A stretch of DNA of 64,000 nucleotides from Lysobacter sp. ISL-50 (GCF_018612875.1 NZ_JAGGRI010000011.1:1-64000), one strand, 5' to 3'. Positions 48,462-58,068 are shown, counted from the first letter of the stretch. Made by a program: numbers and translations. Notes: generated by a model not told the origin, from the sequence alone.

Positions 48462-49577
48462 ATGGACATCGGCTATTTCCTGAAGCTGATGACGGAAAAG
48501 AACGCGTCGGACATGTTCTTGACGACCGGCGCGCCGGTGTACATCAAGGTCGAAGGCCGTTTGTACCCGCTCGGCAATACGGGCCTGCCTCCGGGCATGG
48601 TCAAGAAGATCGCGTATTCGCTGATGGACGAGGGCCAGGTGCCGCTGTTCGAGCGTGACCTCGAACTGAACATGGCCCTTGCCCTGCCCGACGCCGGCCG
48701 CTTCCGCATCAACGTGTTCAAGCAGCGCGGCGAAGTCGGCATGGTCATCCGCGCCATTCGCAGCATCATTCCGAGCATCGAAGAGCTGCAGCTGCCGCAG
48801 GTGCTCAAGAACATCATCATGGCCCCGCGCGGGCTGGTGCTGATCGTGGGGTCCACCGGTTCGGGCAAATCGACCACGCTGGCCTCGATGATCGACCACC
48901 GCAACTCCAGCACGGCCGGTCACATCCTCACCATCGAGGACCCGATCGAGTACCTGCACAAGCACAAGAAGTCGATCGTCAACCAGCGCGAGGTCGGCCT
49001 GGACACCCATGCCTTCCACAACGCGCTCAAGAACGCGATGCGCGAAGCGCCGGACGTGATCCTGATCGGCGAAATCCTCGACGCGACCACGATGGAAGCA
49101 GCGATCGCCTTCGCCGAAACCGGCCATCTGTGCCTGGCGACGCTGCACTCCAACAACGCCGACCAGACGCTGGAGCGCATCCTCAACTTCTTCCCGGAAG
49201 CCGCGCACAAGAACGTGCTGATGAATCTGGCGCTGAACCTCAAGGCGGTGGTTTCGCAGCGCCTGGTGATCGGCGTGGACGGGCGTCGCCTGCCGGCGGC
49301 CGAGATCCTGATCAACACCCCGCACGTGCGCGACCTGATGCGTCGCGGCCAGGTGCATGAGATCAAGCAGGCGATGGAAGAGTCGCTGGAAGAAGGCATG
49401 GAGTCGTTCGACCAGTGCCTGTTCCGCCTGTACAAGGAAGGCAAGATCGAGATGGAGGAGGCGCTCAAGGCGGCCGACTCGCGCGACGGCCTGGCGCTGA
49501 AATTCCGCCTGTCCGAGGGCGGCACCGGCGAGCACGATCCGTATGCGGACATGTACGACGCGTCCGCGGCGCACTGA
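48462..49577 (+). CDS. pilU: PilT/PilU-family type IV pilus retraction ATPase
   Basis: A 371-residue hexameric AAA-type ATPase of the type IV pilus retraction family. Walker A is GSTGSGKS (130-137). The Asp-box region HILTIEDPIEYLHKHKKSIV and the His-box LCLATLHSNNADQTLERI are present. The usual G-E-[MI]-R-D motif reads GEILD, with Leu at position 206. C-terminal features (GMESFDQCLFRLYKEGKI) match PilU rather than PilT. ATG 48462 follows AAGGGG. No pilT neighbour is present, so this may be a stand-alone PilU paralogue. Confidence 0.88.
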   Translation: MDIGYFLKLMTEKNASDMFLTTGAPVYIKVEGRLYPLGNTGLPPGMVKKIAYSLMDEGQVPLFERDLELNMALALPDAGRFRINVFKQRGEVGMVIRAIRSIIPSIEELQLPQVLKNIIMAPRGLVLIVGSTGSGKSTTLASMIDHRNSSTAGHILTIEDPIEYLHKHKKSIVNQREVGLDTHAFHNALKNAMREAPDVILIGEILDATTMEAAIAFAETGHLCLATLHSNNADQTLERILNFFPEAAHKNVLMNLALNLKAVVSQRLVIGVDGRRLPAAEILINTPHVRDLMRRGQVHEIKQAMEESLEEGMESFDQCLFRLYKEGKIEMEEALKAADSRDGLALKFRLSEGGTGEHDPYADMYDASAAH

Positions 49578-49659
49578 CCGGTTTCTGGCATAGCGACAAC
49601 GAAGATCGGCCGCTGATTCAGCGGCCGATTTTTTTTGCCGGCGCCGGATTGGGCGCCTG

Positions 49660-50646
49660 TGCTTTTGTAGGAGGGCCTTCAGGCCCGATGCCTTTCGATC
49701 AGGCGCGACAAACTTTCCGGCGATCTGAGCCAACAGCATCGGGGCTGAAGCCCCTCCCACAAGAGCCCGGCTCTGCCCCCCTCGAAAGCTTTTGTGGGAG
49801 GGCCTTCAGGCCCGACGCCTTTCAATCAGGCGCGACAAACTTTCCGGCGATTTGAGCGAACAGCATCGGGGCTGAAGCCCCTCCCACAAGAGCCCAGCTC
49901 TGCCCCCTCGAAAGCTTTTGTGGGAGGGCCCTCAGGCCCGATGCCTTTCGATCAGACGCGACAAACTTTCCGGCGATTTGAGCGAACAGCATCGGGGCTG
50001 AAGCCCCTCCCACAAGAGCCCGGCTCCGCCTCGAAGGCTTTTGTGGGAGGGCCTTCAGGCTCGATGCCTTTCGATCAGGCGCGACGGACTTTCCGGCGAT
50101 TTGAGCGAACAGCATCGGGGCTGAAGCCCCTCCTACAAGAGCCCGACTCTGCCGCCGAAGGCTTTTGTGGGAGGGCCTTCAGGCCCGATGCCTTCCGATC
50201 AGGCGCGACAAGCTTTCCGGCGAGTTGAGCCAACAACATCGGGGCTGAAGCCCCTCCTACAAGAGCCCGGCTCTGCCGCCGAAGGCTTTTGTGGGAGGGC
50301 CTTCAGGCCCGATGCCTTCCGATCAGGCGCGACAAGCTTTCCGGCGAGTTGAGCCAACAGCATCGGGGCTGAAGCCCCTCCTACAAGAGCCCGGCTCTGC
50401 CTTCGAAAGCTTTTGTGGGAGGGCCTTTAGGCCCGATGCCTTTCGATCAGGCGCGACAGGCTTTCCGGCGATTTGAGCCAACAGCATCGGGGCTGAAGCC
50501 CCTCCTACAAGAGCCCGGCTCCGCCCTCGAAGGCTTTTGTGGGAGGGCCTTCAGGCCCGATGCCTTTCGATCACGCGCGACAGACTTTCCGGCGATCTGA
50601 GCCAACAGCATCGGGGCTGAAGCCCCTCCTACAAGAGCCCGACTCT
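49660..50646. repeat. Tandem array of eight ~124-bp units made of inverted palindromes
   Basis: Eight units begin near 49662, 49790, 49915, 50038, 50162, 50286, 50409 and 50535. Each unit holds an A element (TTTTGTGGGAGGGCCTTCAG...GGCCCGATGC), a spacer (TTTCGATCAGGCGCGACA), a B element (GCATCGGGGCTGAAGCCCCT) in inverse sense and a variable linker (AGAGCCCGGCTCTGCC). A and B can pair into a long stem. The array fills the gap between the convergent pilU and maiA genes. The short open frames inside it are spurious. Confidence 0.93.
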
Positions 50647-50657
50647 GCCGCAGATGC

Positions 50658-51320
50658 TCAGCCCGGCGGGCGGTCGGGCTGATTCTCGGGCAACGCCTTG
50701 TCGAACTCGGGCAAGGCCAGGCAGGCCTGTTCGATGCGCAGGATGGTCGGGAACGCTTCCAGCGGCACGCCGAAGCGGCGCGCGTTGTACAACTGCGGGA
50801 TCAGGCAGCAGTCGGCCAGGCCCGGGGCGTCGCCTTCGCAGTAGGTGCCGGTGGCGGCGTCCTCGGCCAGCATCGTCTCCACCGCGGTGAAGCCTTCGAT
50901 GATCCAGTGCTTGACCCAACCGTCGCGCTCGGGCTGCGGAACGTTCCAGGTGCCGTCCAGGTACTGCAGCACACGCAGGTTGTTGAGCGGGTGGATTTCG
51001 CAGGCGATGGTCTGGGCGATCGCGCGCACGCGATGGCGATCGCGCGCGGTCACCGGCAGCAGGTTCGGCCGCGGCCAGGTTTCGTCCAGGTATTCCAGGA
51101 TCGCGATGGATTGCGTCAGCGTGCGCGCGCCGTGCTGCAGCACCGGCACCAGCCCCTGCGGGTTGAGCGCGCGATAGGCCGGATCGTGCTGCTCGCCGCC
51201 GTTGCGGACCAGATGGATCGGGACGATCTCGTACTCCAGGCCCTTCAGGTTGAGCCCGATGCGCACGCGATAGGACGCGCTGGACCGCCAGTACGAATAC
51301 AGCCGCAGTTGATCGCTCAC
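50658..51320 (-). CDS. maiA: Maleylacetoacetate isomerase (zeta-class GST)
   Basis: A 220-residue glutathione-S-transferase fold enzyme isomerising maleylacetoacetate to fumarylacetoacetate in tyrosine breakdown. The N-terminal SYWRSSASYRVRIGLNLKG contains the active-site Ser pair of the zeta class, and SIAILEYLDETWP is the glutathione-binding part. The start is GTG 51320 (MSDQLRLYSYWRSS) with AAGG upstream; ATG codons further upstream add unrelated residues. The next enzyme of the pathway, fahA, lies 188 bases upstream on the same strand. Confidence 0.92.
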   Translation of the reverse strand: MSDQLRLYSYWRSSASYRVRIGLNLKGLEYEIVPIHLVRNGGEQHDPAYRALNPQGLVPVLQHGARTLTQSIAILEYLDETWPRPNLLPVTARDRHRVRAIAQTIACEIHPLNNLRVLQYLDGTWNVPQPERDGWVKHWIIEGFTAVETMLAEDAATGTYCEGDAPGLADCCLIPQLYNARRFGVPLEAFPTILRIEQACLALPEFDKALPENQPDRPPG

Positions 51321-51508
51321 CGGATGGCCTTGAAAGAGAACCGAGTGGAGAGTAACGAGGAACGCGTGCGTTCGGGGTCGATCGCAACGCCGGGGCTGCG
51401 ACTGGCGCCTGGTTTCCACGCACGCGTCCAGGCGTCGACGCGCACCTTACCGGGATGCGCGCCGCAACACGTCGGAACGGGCGACCACTCGTCCCGCGCG
51501 CGATGCCG

Positions 51509-52495
51509 TCAGGCGGAAGGCCGCTCCATGCGCTGCTCGATCGCGCCGAACAGGCTGCTGCCGTCGGCGTCGAGCATCTCGATGCGCACGACGTCGCCGA
51601 ACTTCATGAACGGGGTCAGCGGCTTGCCGTGCTCCAGCGTTTCCACGGTGCGGCGCTCGGCGAAGCACGACGCGCCCAGGCTGGTGTCCTCGTTGGCGAC
51701 CGTGCCGGAACCGACGATGGTGCCGGCCGACAAGGGCCGGGTCTTGGCCGCATGCGCCACCAGCTGGGCGAAGTTGAACTGCATGTCGATCCCGGCTTCC
51801 GGCGCGCCGAACCATTCGCCGTTGATGTGGGTCGTCAGCGGGCGATGGACCTTGCTGTCGATCCAGGCCGGGCCGAGTTCGTCCGGAGTCACGAACACCG
51901 GGCTCAGCGCCGAACGCGGCTTGGACTGCAGGAAGCCGAAGCCCTTCGCCAGTTCGTTCGGAATCAGATTGCGCAGCGAGACATCGTTGACCAGGCCGAT
52001 CAGCTGGATGTGGCCGGCGGCGTCGTCCGGGGTGACTGCCATCGGCACGTCGTCGGTGACGATCACCACTTCGGCTTCCAGGTCGATGCCGTAGTCCTCG
52101 CTGACCACGCGCACCGGGTCGCGCGGGCCGTAGAAGCCGGCGCTGACGGCCTGGTACATCAGCGGGTCGCTGTAGAAGCTCTCCGGCACCTCGGCGCCGC
52201 GGGCGCGGCGCACGCGCTCGACGTGCGGCAGGTAGGCGCTGCCATCGACGAACTCATACGCGCGCGGCAAGGGCGCGGCGAGCGCGGCGAAATCGACGTC
52301 GAACGCGCCCTCGGCGCTGCCCTCGTTGAGCGCATCGGACAAGGCGTTCAAGCGCGGCGCGGTGTTGGACCAGTCCTCCAGCGCGCGCTGCAGGGTCGGC
52401 GCGATGCCGGTGGCGCGCACGGCGCGGCTCAGGTCGCGCGAGACGACGATCAGCGTGCCGTCGCGGCCGCCTTCCTTCAGGGAACCAAGCTTCAT
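51509..52495 (-). CDS. fahA: Fumarylacetoacetate hydrolase family protein
   Basis: A 328-residue FAH-fold enzyme, probably cleaving fumarylacetoacetate to fumarate and acetoacetate, the last step of tyrosine degradation. The metal-binding acidic residues appear in EDYGIDLEAEVVIVTDD, and the family core in GFGFLQSKPRSALSPVFVTP and GTIVGSGTVAN. It precedes maiA on the same strand, which supports the pathway call. Acetoacetate from this route could feed the ScoAB CoA-transferase. Confidence 0.92.
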   Translation of the reverse strand: MKLGSLKEGGRDGTLIVVSRDLSRAVRATGIAPTLQRALEDWSNTAPRLNALSDALNEGSAEGAFDVDFAALAAPLPRAYEFVDGSAYLPHVERVRRARGAEVPESFYSDPLMYQAVSAGFYGPRDPVRVVSEDYGIDLEAEVVIVTDDVPMAVTPDDAAGHIQLIGLVNDVSLRNLIPNELAKGFGFLQSKPRSALSPVFVTPDELGPAWIDSKVHRPLTTHINGEWFGAPEAGIDMQFNFAQLVAHAAKTRPLSAGTIVGSGTVANEDTSLGASCFAERRTVETLEHGKPLTPFMKFGDVVRIEMLDADGSSLFGAIEQRMERPSA

Positions 52496-52987
52496 CCAGA
52501 CCTCGATGTCGTTTCAGGGCGCCGCGGCGCAATGGTTTCAATTGTAACCACTAGCGGCGCCATTGGCAGCCGCACGGGTCGCAGGCGACACGCAGCGGGC
52601 CCGGGCCGGCCGCAAACCCGCCGTTCCGCCGCCCAAGCCCCGCCGGGACAGCGTTTGCGCGCCCCGCCGAAGCCCGCCGCCGCCCGCTTCGCCGGCCATT
52701 TTGCCGCCTTCCGGGCCGGCCCGAAAAAAATTTGAGATCCGCTGATGGGTGCGGCCGCCCTTCTGCGGTTTGTTGAGTTAAGCGCGGCGTGGTCACGCCC
52801 GGGTTCGCCGGGACAGACCCAGCCGGGAAGAGCCGGGATTTGGGATTAGAGATTCGGGATTGGCAAGCCAGAAACGACGCAGCCGCTTCACCAATCCGAA
52901 TCCCCAATCCCAAATCCCGGCCTCACCAGTTGAGGGCTCGTCCCTCTGCGACCGCGTGATTTTCCAATCATGCCTATGGAGTCCACC
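52496..52987. other. Gene-free stretch between fahA and the M23 peptidase gene
   Basis: No gene is supported. A heptad repeat element with inverted arms (GGGATTTGGGATTAGAGATT and its near complement) covers about 52828-52920. TTTGTTGAGTTAAGC (52770-52784) is the only AT-rich patch near a possible promoter for the fahA side. Confidence 0.5.
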
Positions 52988-54955
52988 ATGAAAATCCAGT
53001 CCTCTTCGCTGCTCCTGCGCGCCCTGCCGGCCGCGCTCGCCCTGTGCGTCGCCACCGGCGCCAACGCCCAGGCCCTCACCATCGACGTGGTCAACCCGAT
53101 CAAGGACGGCAGGGTCGTGTTCGAAGCGCTCGGCCCGGCCCAGGTCGGCGGCGCCAAGCAAGGCCGCGTGTCGCTGCGCATGGGTATCCGCAACGACGGC
53201 GCCACGCCGCTGAAGATCACCAAGGTCGAGATCCTCAACCAGCTCGCGTCCAACTTCCTGGCCCCGGTCGAAATCGCCCCGGGCACCCAGTACGCGTTCC
53301 AGAACTGCAATTGCGACTACGAAAACGCGGACCCGAACGCGCCGGACGTGCCGGCCTCGTTCCCGATCATCATCAGCGCGCCCTACCCGACCACGGTCAA
53401 GGTCGCGGTCTACGTGCAGGGCTTCTCCGCGCCGGTGATCAAGAACCTGCCCTTCGCCGCCGCCACCAACGACAACGGCCCGCTGCGCTTCCCGGGCAAG
53501 GCCACCGATCTGCGCTTCAACGAAGCCTGGCAGACCTCGAGCAACCACGTCGGCGGCAGCCAGGCCTATGGCCTGGACAACAGCGTCACCGGCTGGGACG
53601 GCGACTCCTGGGACGATCGCCGCCCGGGCGCGGATTCGACCAAGCCCGAAGGCCGCCGCGCCTATGGCCTGCCGCTGTACGCGATGGCCGACGGCATCGT
53701 CTGCGAAGGCCTCAACGATCTGCCGGAGTGGAAGAACTATCCGCGCGTGTCGAAGGAAATCGAACCCGAGCCGATCGCGCCGAGCACCGGCCAGTATTCG
53801 GCCGGCGGCAACTTCCTCAAGATCCAGGCCGGTAACGAAGTCGCCCTGTACGCGCACATGCAGCCCGGCTCGATCCCGGCCGAACTGCTGGTGCCCGGCG
53901 CGGTCATCAAGCAAGGCCAGTATCTGGGCAAGGTCGGCTACACCGGCCAATCCAGCGGCCCGCACGTGCATGTGCACGTCAGCCAGGAAACCTCGCCGGG
54001 TTCGTGCGTCGGCAACTCCGTGCGTCCGCGTCCGATGACCTTCGCCCAGCTGCAGAGCCTGACCCGCACCGAAGCCACCGCGATGGCCGGCGCCAACAGC
54101 ATGGACCCGACCGACTGGACCGCGCTGAGCAACCACTCCGCGCCGCATCCCTTCAGCCTGCTGTATCCGGCCAGCACCCCGTACGCGTTCGACGCCGCCG
54201 AAACCGACAACAGGACCTACCTGGGAGTGTGGCGCGCCAGCAACGAGATCGAGATGCGCATCAACAAGCCCAGCTGGACCGCCTTCACCCAGAAGCGCAC
54301 CGAGCTGATCGCCGACGGCTTCCGCCTGGAGAATATCGACACCTATGTCGAGAACGGCGACCGTCACTTCGTCGGCGTGTTCAAGCGCGAAACCGGCAGC
54401 GGTGCTCTGTACAACGCCGACAGCTGGGAAAACTTCACCGCGGTGTGGAAGCAACTCAGCGACGACGGTCAGCGCCTGGTGGATATGACCACCTACCTGA
54501 GCGGCACCACCCGCCACTACGTCGGCGTGTTCCGTCCGGGCACCGGCAACGCCGGCCTGTGGAGCCACACCGGTTTCAGCGCCTTCGCCAATCAGCGCGA
54601 AATCGCCAAGGGCCTGGGGCTGCGCCTGATCGACATGGAAAGCTTCGACATCGGCAATGGTCAGCGCCAGTTCGTCGGCGTGTACCGCGAAGGCACCGAC
54701 AGCACCGCGCTGTGGCGTTCGACCTCGTGGAGCGGCTTCACCGCGAAGTGGGACGAGTTGTCCGACAACGGCTACCGCCTGATCGATGTCGACACCTTCG
54801 TCGATGCCGGCGTGCGCAACTATGTCGGCGTGTTCCGCGCCGGTTCCGGCGGCCATGCGCTGGAAGCGGTCAAGGGCTGGCAGGGTCTGTTCCAGTCGTC
54901 GGAGAAGTACGCCACCAAGGGCTTGCGACTGGTGGATGTGCAAGCGATCGAGTGA
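52988..54955 (+). CDS. Secreted M23-type peptidase with five C-terminal tandem repeats
   Basis: A 655-residue exported protein with a signal peptide (about 1-28, ending ANAQA). The peptidase core (about 190-345) shows NHVGGSQAYGLD (probable metal His...Asp), LPLYAMADGIV and the C-terminal HxH (PHVHVHV, His326/328). Residues 409-655 are five copies of a ~49-residue repeat with the core YVGVFR...W..F...W..L...G.RLIDV, like bacterial tandem repeat domain BTRD1. M23 enzymes cut cross-links in bacterial peptidoglycan. ATG 52988 (MKIQSSSLL) is chosen for its signal peptide. A terminator follows. Confidence 0.85.
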   Translation: MKIQSSSLLLRALPAALALCVATGANAQALTIDVVNPIKDGRVVFEALGPAQVGGAKQGRVSLRMGIRNDGATPLKITKVEILNQLASNFLAPVEIAPGTQYAFQNCNCDYENADPNAPDVPASFPIIISAPYPTTVKVAVYVQGFSAPVIKNLPFAAATNDNGPLRFPGKATDLRFNEAWQTSSNHVGGSQAYGLDNSVTGWDGDSWDDRRPGADSTKPEGRRAYGLPLYAMADGIVCEGLNDLPEWKNYPRVSKEIEPEPIAPSTGQYSAGGNFLKIQAGNEVALYAHMQPGSIPAELLVPGAVIKQGQYLGKVGYTGQSSGPHVHVHVSQETSPGSCVGNSVRPRPMTFAQLQSLTRTEATAMAGANSMDPTDWTALSNHSAPHPFSLLYPASTPYAFDAAETDNRTYLGVWRASNEIEMRINKPSWTAFTQKRTELIADGFRLENIDTYVENGDRHFVGVFKRETGSGALYNADSWENFTAVWKQLSDDGQRLVDMTTYLSGTTRHYVGVFRPGTGNAGLWSHTGFSAFANQREIAKGLGLRLIDMESFDIGNGQRQFVGVYREGTDSTALWRSTSWSGFTAKWDELSDNGYRLIDVDTFVDAGVRNYVGVFRAGSGGHALEAVKGWQGLFQSSEKYATKGLRLVDVQAIE

Positions 54956-55051
54956 TTGCTTGAGGGGGGCTGGGCTGGGCTTGGCTTGGTTCGGTTCATT
55001 CGGCCCGGCTTGATAGTCAGCTCAGCGCGGGGTTAGGTTCAGCGCAATGAG

Positions 55052-55079
55052 AAACGCCGCCTACGGGCGGCGTTTTTTT
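55052..55079 (+). terminator. Rho-independent terminator after the M23 peptidase gene
   Basis: ACGCCGCC and GGCGGCGT form a stem around a TACG (UNCG-type) tetraloop, followed by a run of seven T, about 100 bases after the stop. Confidence 0.9.
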
Positions 55080-55160
55080 GTCTGGACGATGCTCGTCGGC
55101 GGCAGTGCGGTCGCGGGTGCGAACATCTTCTGGCAGAGAACGCTACGTGCCTCTCCAGAT

Positions 55161-55245
55161 CGTCATTCCCGCGAACGCGGGAATCCAGCGACTTTCGTGC
55201 GGTGGCGACTAAAGACACTGGATTCCCGCGTTCGCGGGAATGACG
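55161..55245. repeat. Perfect 28-bp inverted repeat element (CGTCATTCCCGCG type)
   Basis: Each 28-base arm is itself nearly palindromic (ATTCCCGCGAACGCGGGAAT), and the second arm is the exact reverse complement of the first, 29 bases apart. The core resembles the ATTCCC-N8-GGGAAT repeats (dRS3/NEMIS type) known in other proteobacteria. It lies between the convergent M23 and kinase genes. Confidence 0.85.
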
Positions 55246-55284
55246 GAAGTAATACGTGCAGGGCCCGCCCTCCATCCTGCCCAG

Positions 55285-58068
55285 TCACCTCACCGCCATC
55301 TGCAACCTGGCCTGCCCACTCTCCAGCGCATTCAATCGCCGCAACAATTCCGACTCGCGGTGCAATTCGCGCCGCAGCACCGGCGCGGCCGATTGCAGTT
55401 GCCGCCGCATCCCGGCGACATCGCCGCGCGCCAGCAGCACCTCGGCGTACGGCACCCGCGCCTTGGCGGTCTTGAGCTGTTGCTCGCCGCTGGCCTGCGC
55501 GCTGTCGGCGACTACCCGCGCCCAGCCGCGCTCGGCCTCGCCCCAGTCGCCGCGGCGCTGCGCGAGTTCGGCCTGCAACGCCGGAATGCGCGCGAGCATG
55601 AAGGCGTTGTATTCGCCCTGCGCGACATTCAGCGCCGCCAATTCCGCGCCGGCCTCATCGAGGCGGTCGCGGCTGAGCAGCCATTCGATCCGGGTCAGTT
55701 CCACCATCAACAATCCGGCGTGATCCTCGCCGTGCTGCTTGCGCCAGATCGACATGGAGTGCTCGATGAACGGCTGCGCCTGCTCGGTGCGGCCGGAGCG
55801 CGCCAGCAGCCGTCCGAGCGCGCTTTCCACCCGCAACACACGGCGTTCGTCCGGGCCCAGGTGTTCGCGCCGGATCGACAAGGCCTCGCGCCAGCGTCGC
55901 TCGGCCTCGCCGACATCGCCGCGTTCGTCGGCCAGCACCGCCCAGTTGTTGAGCACGCGCCCGTAGTCGAGGCTGCGCTTGCCGGCGACCACGCCCAGGA
56001 TCGCCAGCGCGGCGCGGTAGTGCTCGTCGGCCTGGCGCGTCTCGCCCAGATCCTGCGCGGCGTTGGCCAGATCGGAATGGATGTTGGCAACCATGTCGCT
56101 CTGCTCGCCGTACAGATCGCGCGCCAGCGTCAGATTCTCGACCAGCTCGCGACGCATGTCCTCGGCGCGCCCCTGCCCGAACAAGGCCTTGGCCAAGCCG
56201 AACTGATTGAGCTGCACCGCCACCGTGTTCGCGCCGATCTGTCGCGACAGCTGCAAGGCCTCGCGGAAGGTCTGCTCGGCGCGCTTGAGTTCGCCGCGGC
56301 GCAGATACAGTTGCGCCAGATGGCCGAGCATCGCGGCGCGCTGCTCCGGCGACTGCGCCATCGCGTACTTGCCGCGCAATCGCCGGGATTGTTCGAAGGC
56401 GCGTTCGGCCGGGTCGTACTGGCTGTCGGCCACCAAGGCCAGACCGAGGGTGTCGTAGGCATCGGCCAGCGCGCGCGGCTCGCCCTCGCCTTCGCTCAGC
56501 GCCAACGCGCGCCGCGCGACCGCGACCGCCTGCGGGCCGTACTGGCGATCGCTCATCGAACGCGACAATTCCGCCAGCGCCTGCGCGGCCTGATCCGGAC
56601 GCGCCACCGCCGGATCGAGAAACTCCTTCGCCGCCTGATCCAGCAGCGCCTCGGCGCGCTGCGGCTGGCCGAGGTTGCGATAGGCGCGGCCGAGCACCGC
56701 GCGCAACCGCGCGCGGATCGCCGGCGTGTCGTTCAACCCTTGCCCGATGCGCGCCGCCGAAGCGTCGAGCACTTGCCGCGCACTGACCTCCTCATCGGCG
56801 CGCGCGCCGCGCATGCGCGGGTCAGCGGCGTCGAAGGCCGAGACCAGAAATTCGCTGACCTGCTCGGCGACCGCGGCCTCGCGCTGGGCGCGCGCGCGCT
56901 CGGTGGTGACGCGCCAGACGAATCCGCCGGCCAGCAACAGCACCGTCGCGGTCGCGGCGGTTTCGCGCCAATGCCGGCGCAGATAACGGGTGCTGCGGTA
57001 ACTCCAGGTCGGCGGCCGCGCGGTCACCGTGCGCCAGTCCAGATGGCGGCCGATGTCCTGCGACAAAGCCTCGACCGAGGAATAGCGTTTGCGCGGGTCC
57101 AGGTCGCAGGCGCGCGCGGCGATCGCGTCCAGGTCGCCGCGCAATTGCGAGCGCCACGCGCAATCGGCCTGCGCCAGCTCGCTCGGCAGCGGCACCGGCG
57201 TGTCGCGATCGGCCAGCGTGCGCGCGAGCGTATTGCAGGCGAGCAGCTCGGTCAGCAGCACGCCGAGCGCGAACACATCGCTGACCACGCTGACCCGCGC
57301 GCCGCCGAGCAGTTCCGGGCTGGCGTAAGCCGGCGTGCAGAAAGTGTTGTTGCGTTCGCCGTCGCCTTGCTGCCGGTCCAGCACCTGGGCGATGCCGAAA
57401 TCCAGCAGCACCGGCTCGCCATCGTCCAGCACCAGCACGTTGCCGGGCTTGAGGTCGCAATGCACGATCAGGCGCTGGTGCGCGCTCTGCACCGCGCCGC
57501 AGATGCGCTGGAACAGATGCAGGCGCTGGCGCAGGTCCGGCGCGCGCCGGTCGCAGTAGTCGTCCAGCGCCCGCCCGGGCACGTACTCCATCACCAGATA
57601 CGGCTGCCCGGTCGGGGTGGTGCCGCCGTCGTACAGGCGGGCGATGTTCGGATGCTGCAGTTCGGCCAGCAGCTGCCGTTCGGCCGCCAGGCGCTGGGCG
57701 AATTCCGCTTGATTGACCGCGTTGCTGCGCAACAGCTTGATCGCGACCTGCTGGCGGAACAGCCCATCGACGCGTTCGGCGGTGAACACCGTGCCCATGC
57801 CGCCGCTGGCCAATCGCTCGACCAGCAACCAGGCATCGAGCCGGTCGCCGGCCTGCAGTTCGCTGCCGCCGCTGTCGGCGAGCAACTCGCCCAGCGGCCG
57901 CGCGACCTGGCCGAAGGCCTCGGTCTGCGCGCCGAGCAGTTGCAGGACTTCCTCGATCAGCGAATCGTCGTCGCTGAGCGCGCGCAACTGCTCGCGCCAG
58001 CGCTCGGCCGGCAGATCGCAGACCGCATCGAACAAGCGGCGCAGTTCCTGCCAACGCTGAGTTTGCAT
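55285..58068 (-). CDS. Transmembrane Ser/Thr protein kinase with TPR-rich C-terminal region
   Basis: A 927-residue protein. The kinase domain (about 75-345) has the Gly loop LASGGMGTVFTA, catalytic K111 (VAIKLL), HCDLKPGN (203-210; the usual Arg is Cys) and DFG (223-225). One membrane helix (about 370-386) follows, then a helical region to the C-terminus with TPR-like repeats (SQYDPAERAFEQSRRL, GELKRAEQTFREALQL). ATG 58068 has AGGAGA upstream. It follows the ECF sigma factor gene by 28 bases; such sigma-kinase pairs probably signal together. Confidence 0.92.
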   Translation of the reverse strand: MQTQRWQELRRLFDAVCDLPAERWREQLRALSDDDSLIEEVLQLLGAQTEAFGQVARPLGELLADSGGSELQAGDRLDAWLLVERLASGGMGTVFTAERVDGLFRQQVAIKLLRSNAVNQAEFAQRLAAERQLLAELQHPNIARLYDGGTTPTGQPYLVMEYVPGRALDDYCDRRAPDLRQRLHLFQRICGAVQSAHQRLIVHCDLKPGNVLVLDDGEPVLLDFGIAQVLDRQQGDGERNNTFCTPAYASPELLGGARVSVVSDVFALGVLLTELLACNTLARTLADRDTPVPLPSELAQADCAWRSQLRGDLDAIAARACDLDPRKRYSSVEALSQDIGRHLDWRTVTARPPTWSYRSTRYLRRHWRETAATATVLLLAGGFVWRVTTERARAQREAAVAEQVSEFLVSAFDAADPRMRGARADEEVSARQVLDASAARIGQGLNDTPAIRARLRAVLGRAYRNLGQPQRAEALLDQAAKEFLDPAVARPDQAAQALAELSRSMSDRQYGPQAVAVARRALALSEGEGEPRALADAYDTLGLALVADSQYDPAERAFEQSRRLRGKYAMAQSPEQRAAMLGHLAQLYLRRGELKRAEQTFREALQLSRQIGANTVAVQLNQFGLAKALFGQGRAEDMRRELVENLTLARDLYGEQSDMVANIHSDLANAAQDLGETRQADEHYRAALAILGVVAGKRSLDYGRVLNNWAVLADERGDVGEAERRWREALSIRREHLGPDERRVLRVESALGRLLARSGRTEQAQPFIEHSMSIWRKQHGEDHAGLLMVELTRIEWLLSRDRLDEAGAELAALNVAQGEYNAFMLARIPALQAELAQRRGDWGEAERGWARVVADSAQASGEQQLKTAKARVPYAEVLLARGDVAGMRRQLQSAAPVLRRELHRESELLRRLNALESGQARLQMAVR

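Larger units (their letters stand above)
54956..55284. other. Gene-free stretch after the M23 peptidase gene
   Basis: Holds the terminator at 55052-55079 and the inverted repeat element at 55161-55245; no gene is supported. GGGCTGGGCTTGGCTTGGTT (54968-54990) is a low-complexity tract. Confidence 0.6.

Noticed and set aside
49794-50228. 144-codon open frame inside the repeat array (and similar ~61-codon frames)
   Set aside because: The translation simply repeats the palindromic units, and equivalent frames appear at every copy elsewhere in the window.
49660-50646. CRISPR array
   Set aside because: The 124-bp units are internally palindromic with nearly constant spacers; no short direct repeats with unique spacers and no cas genes nearby.
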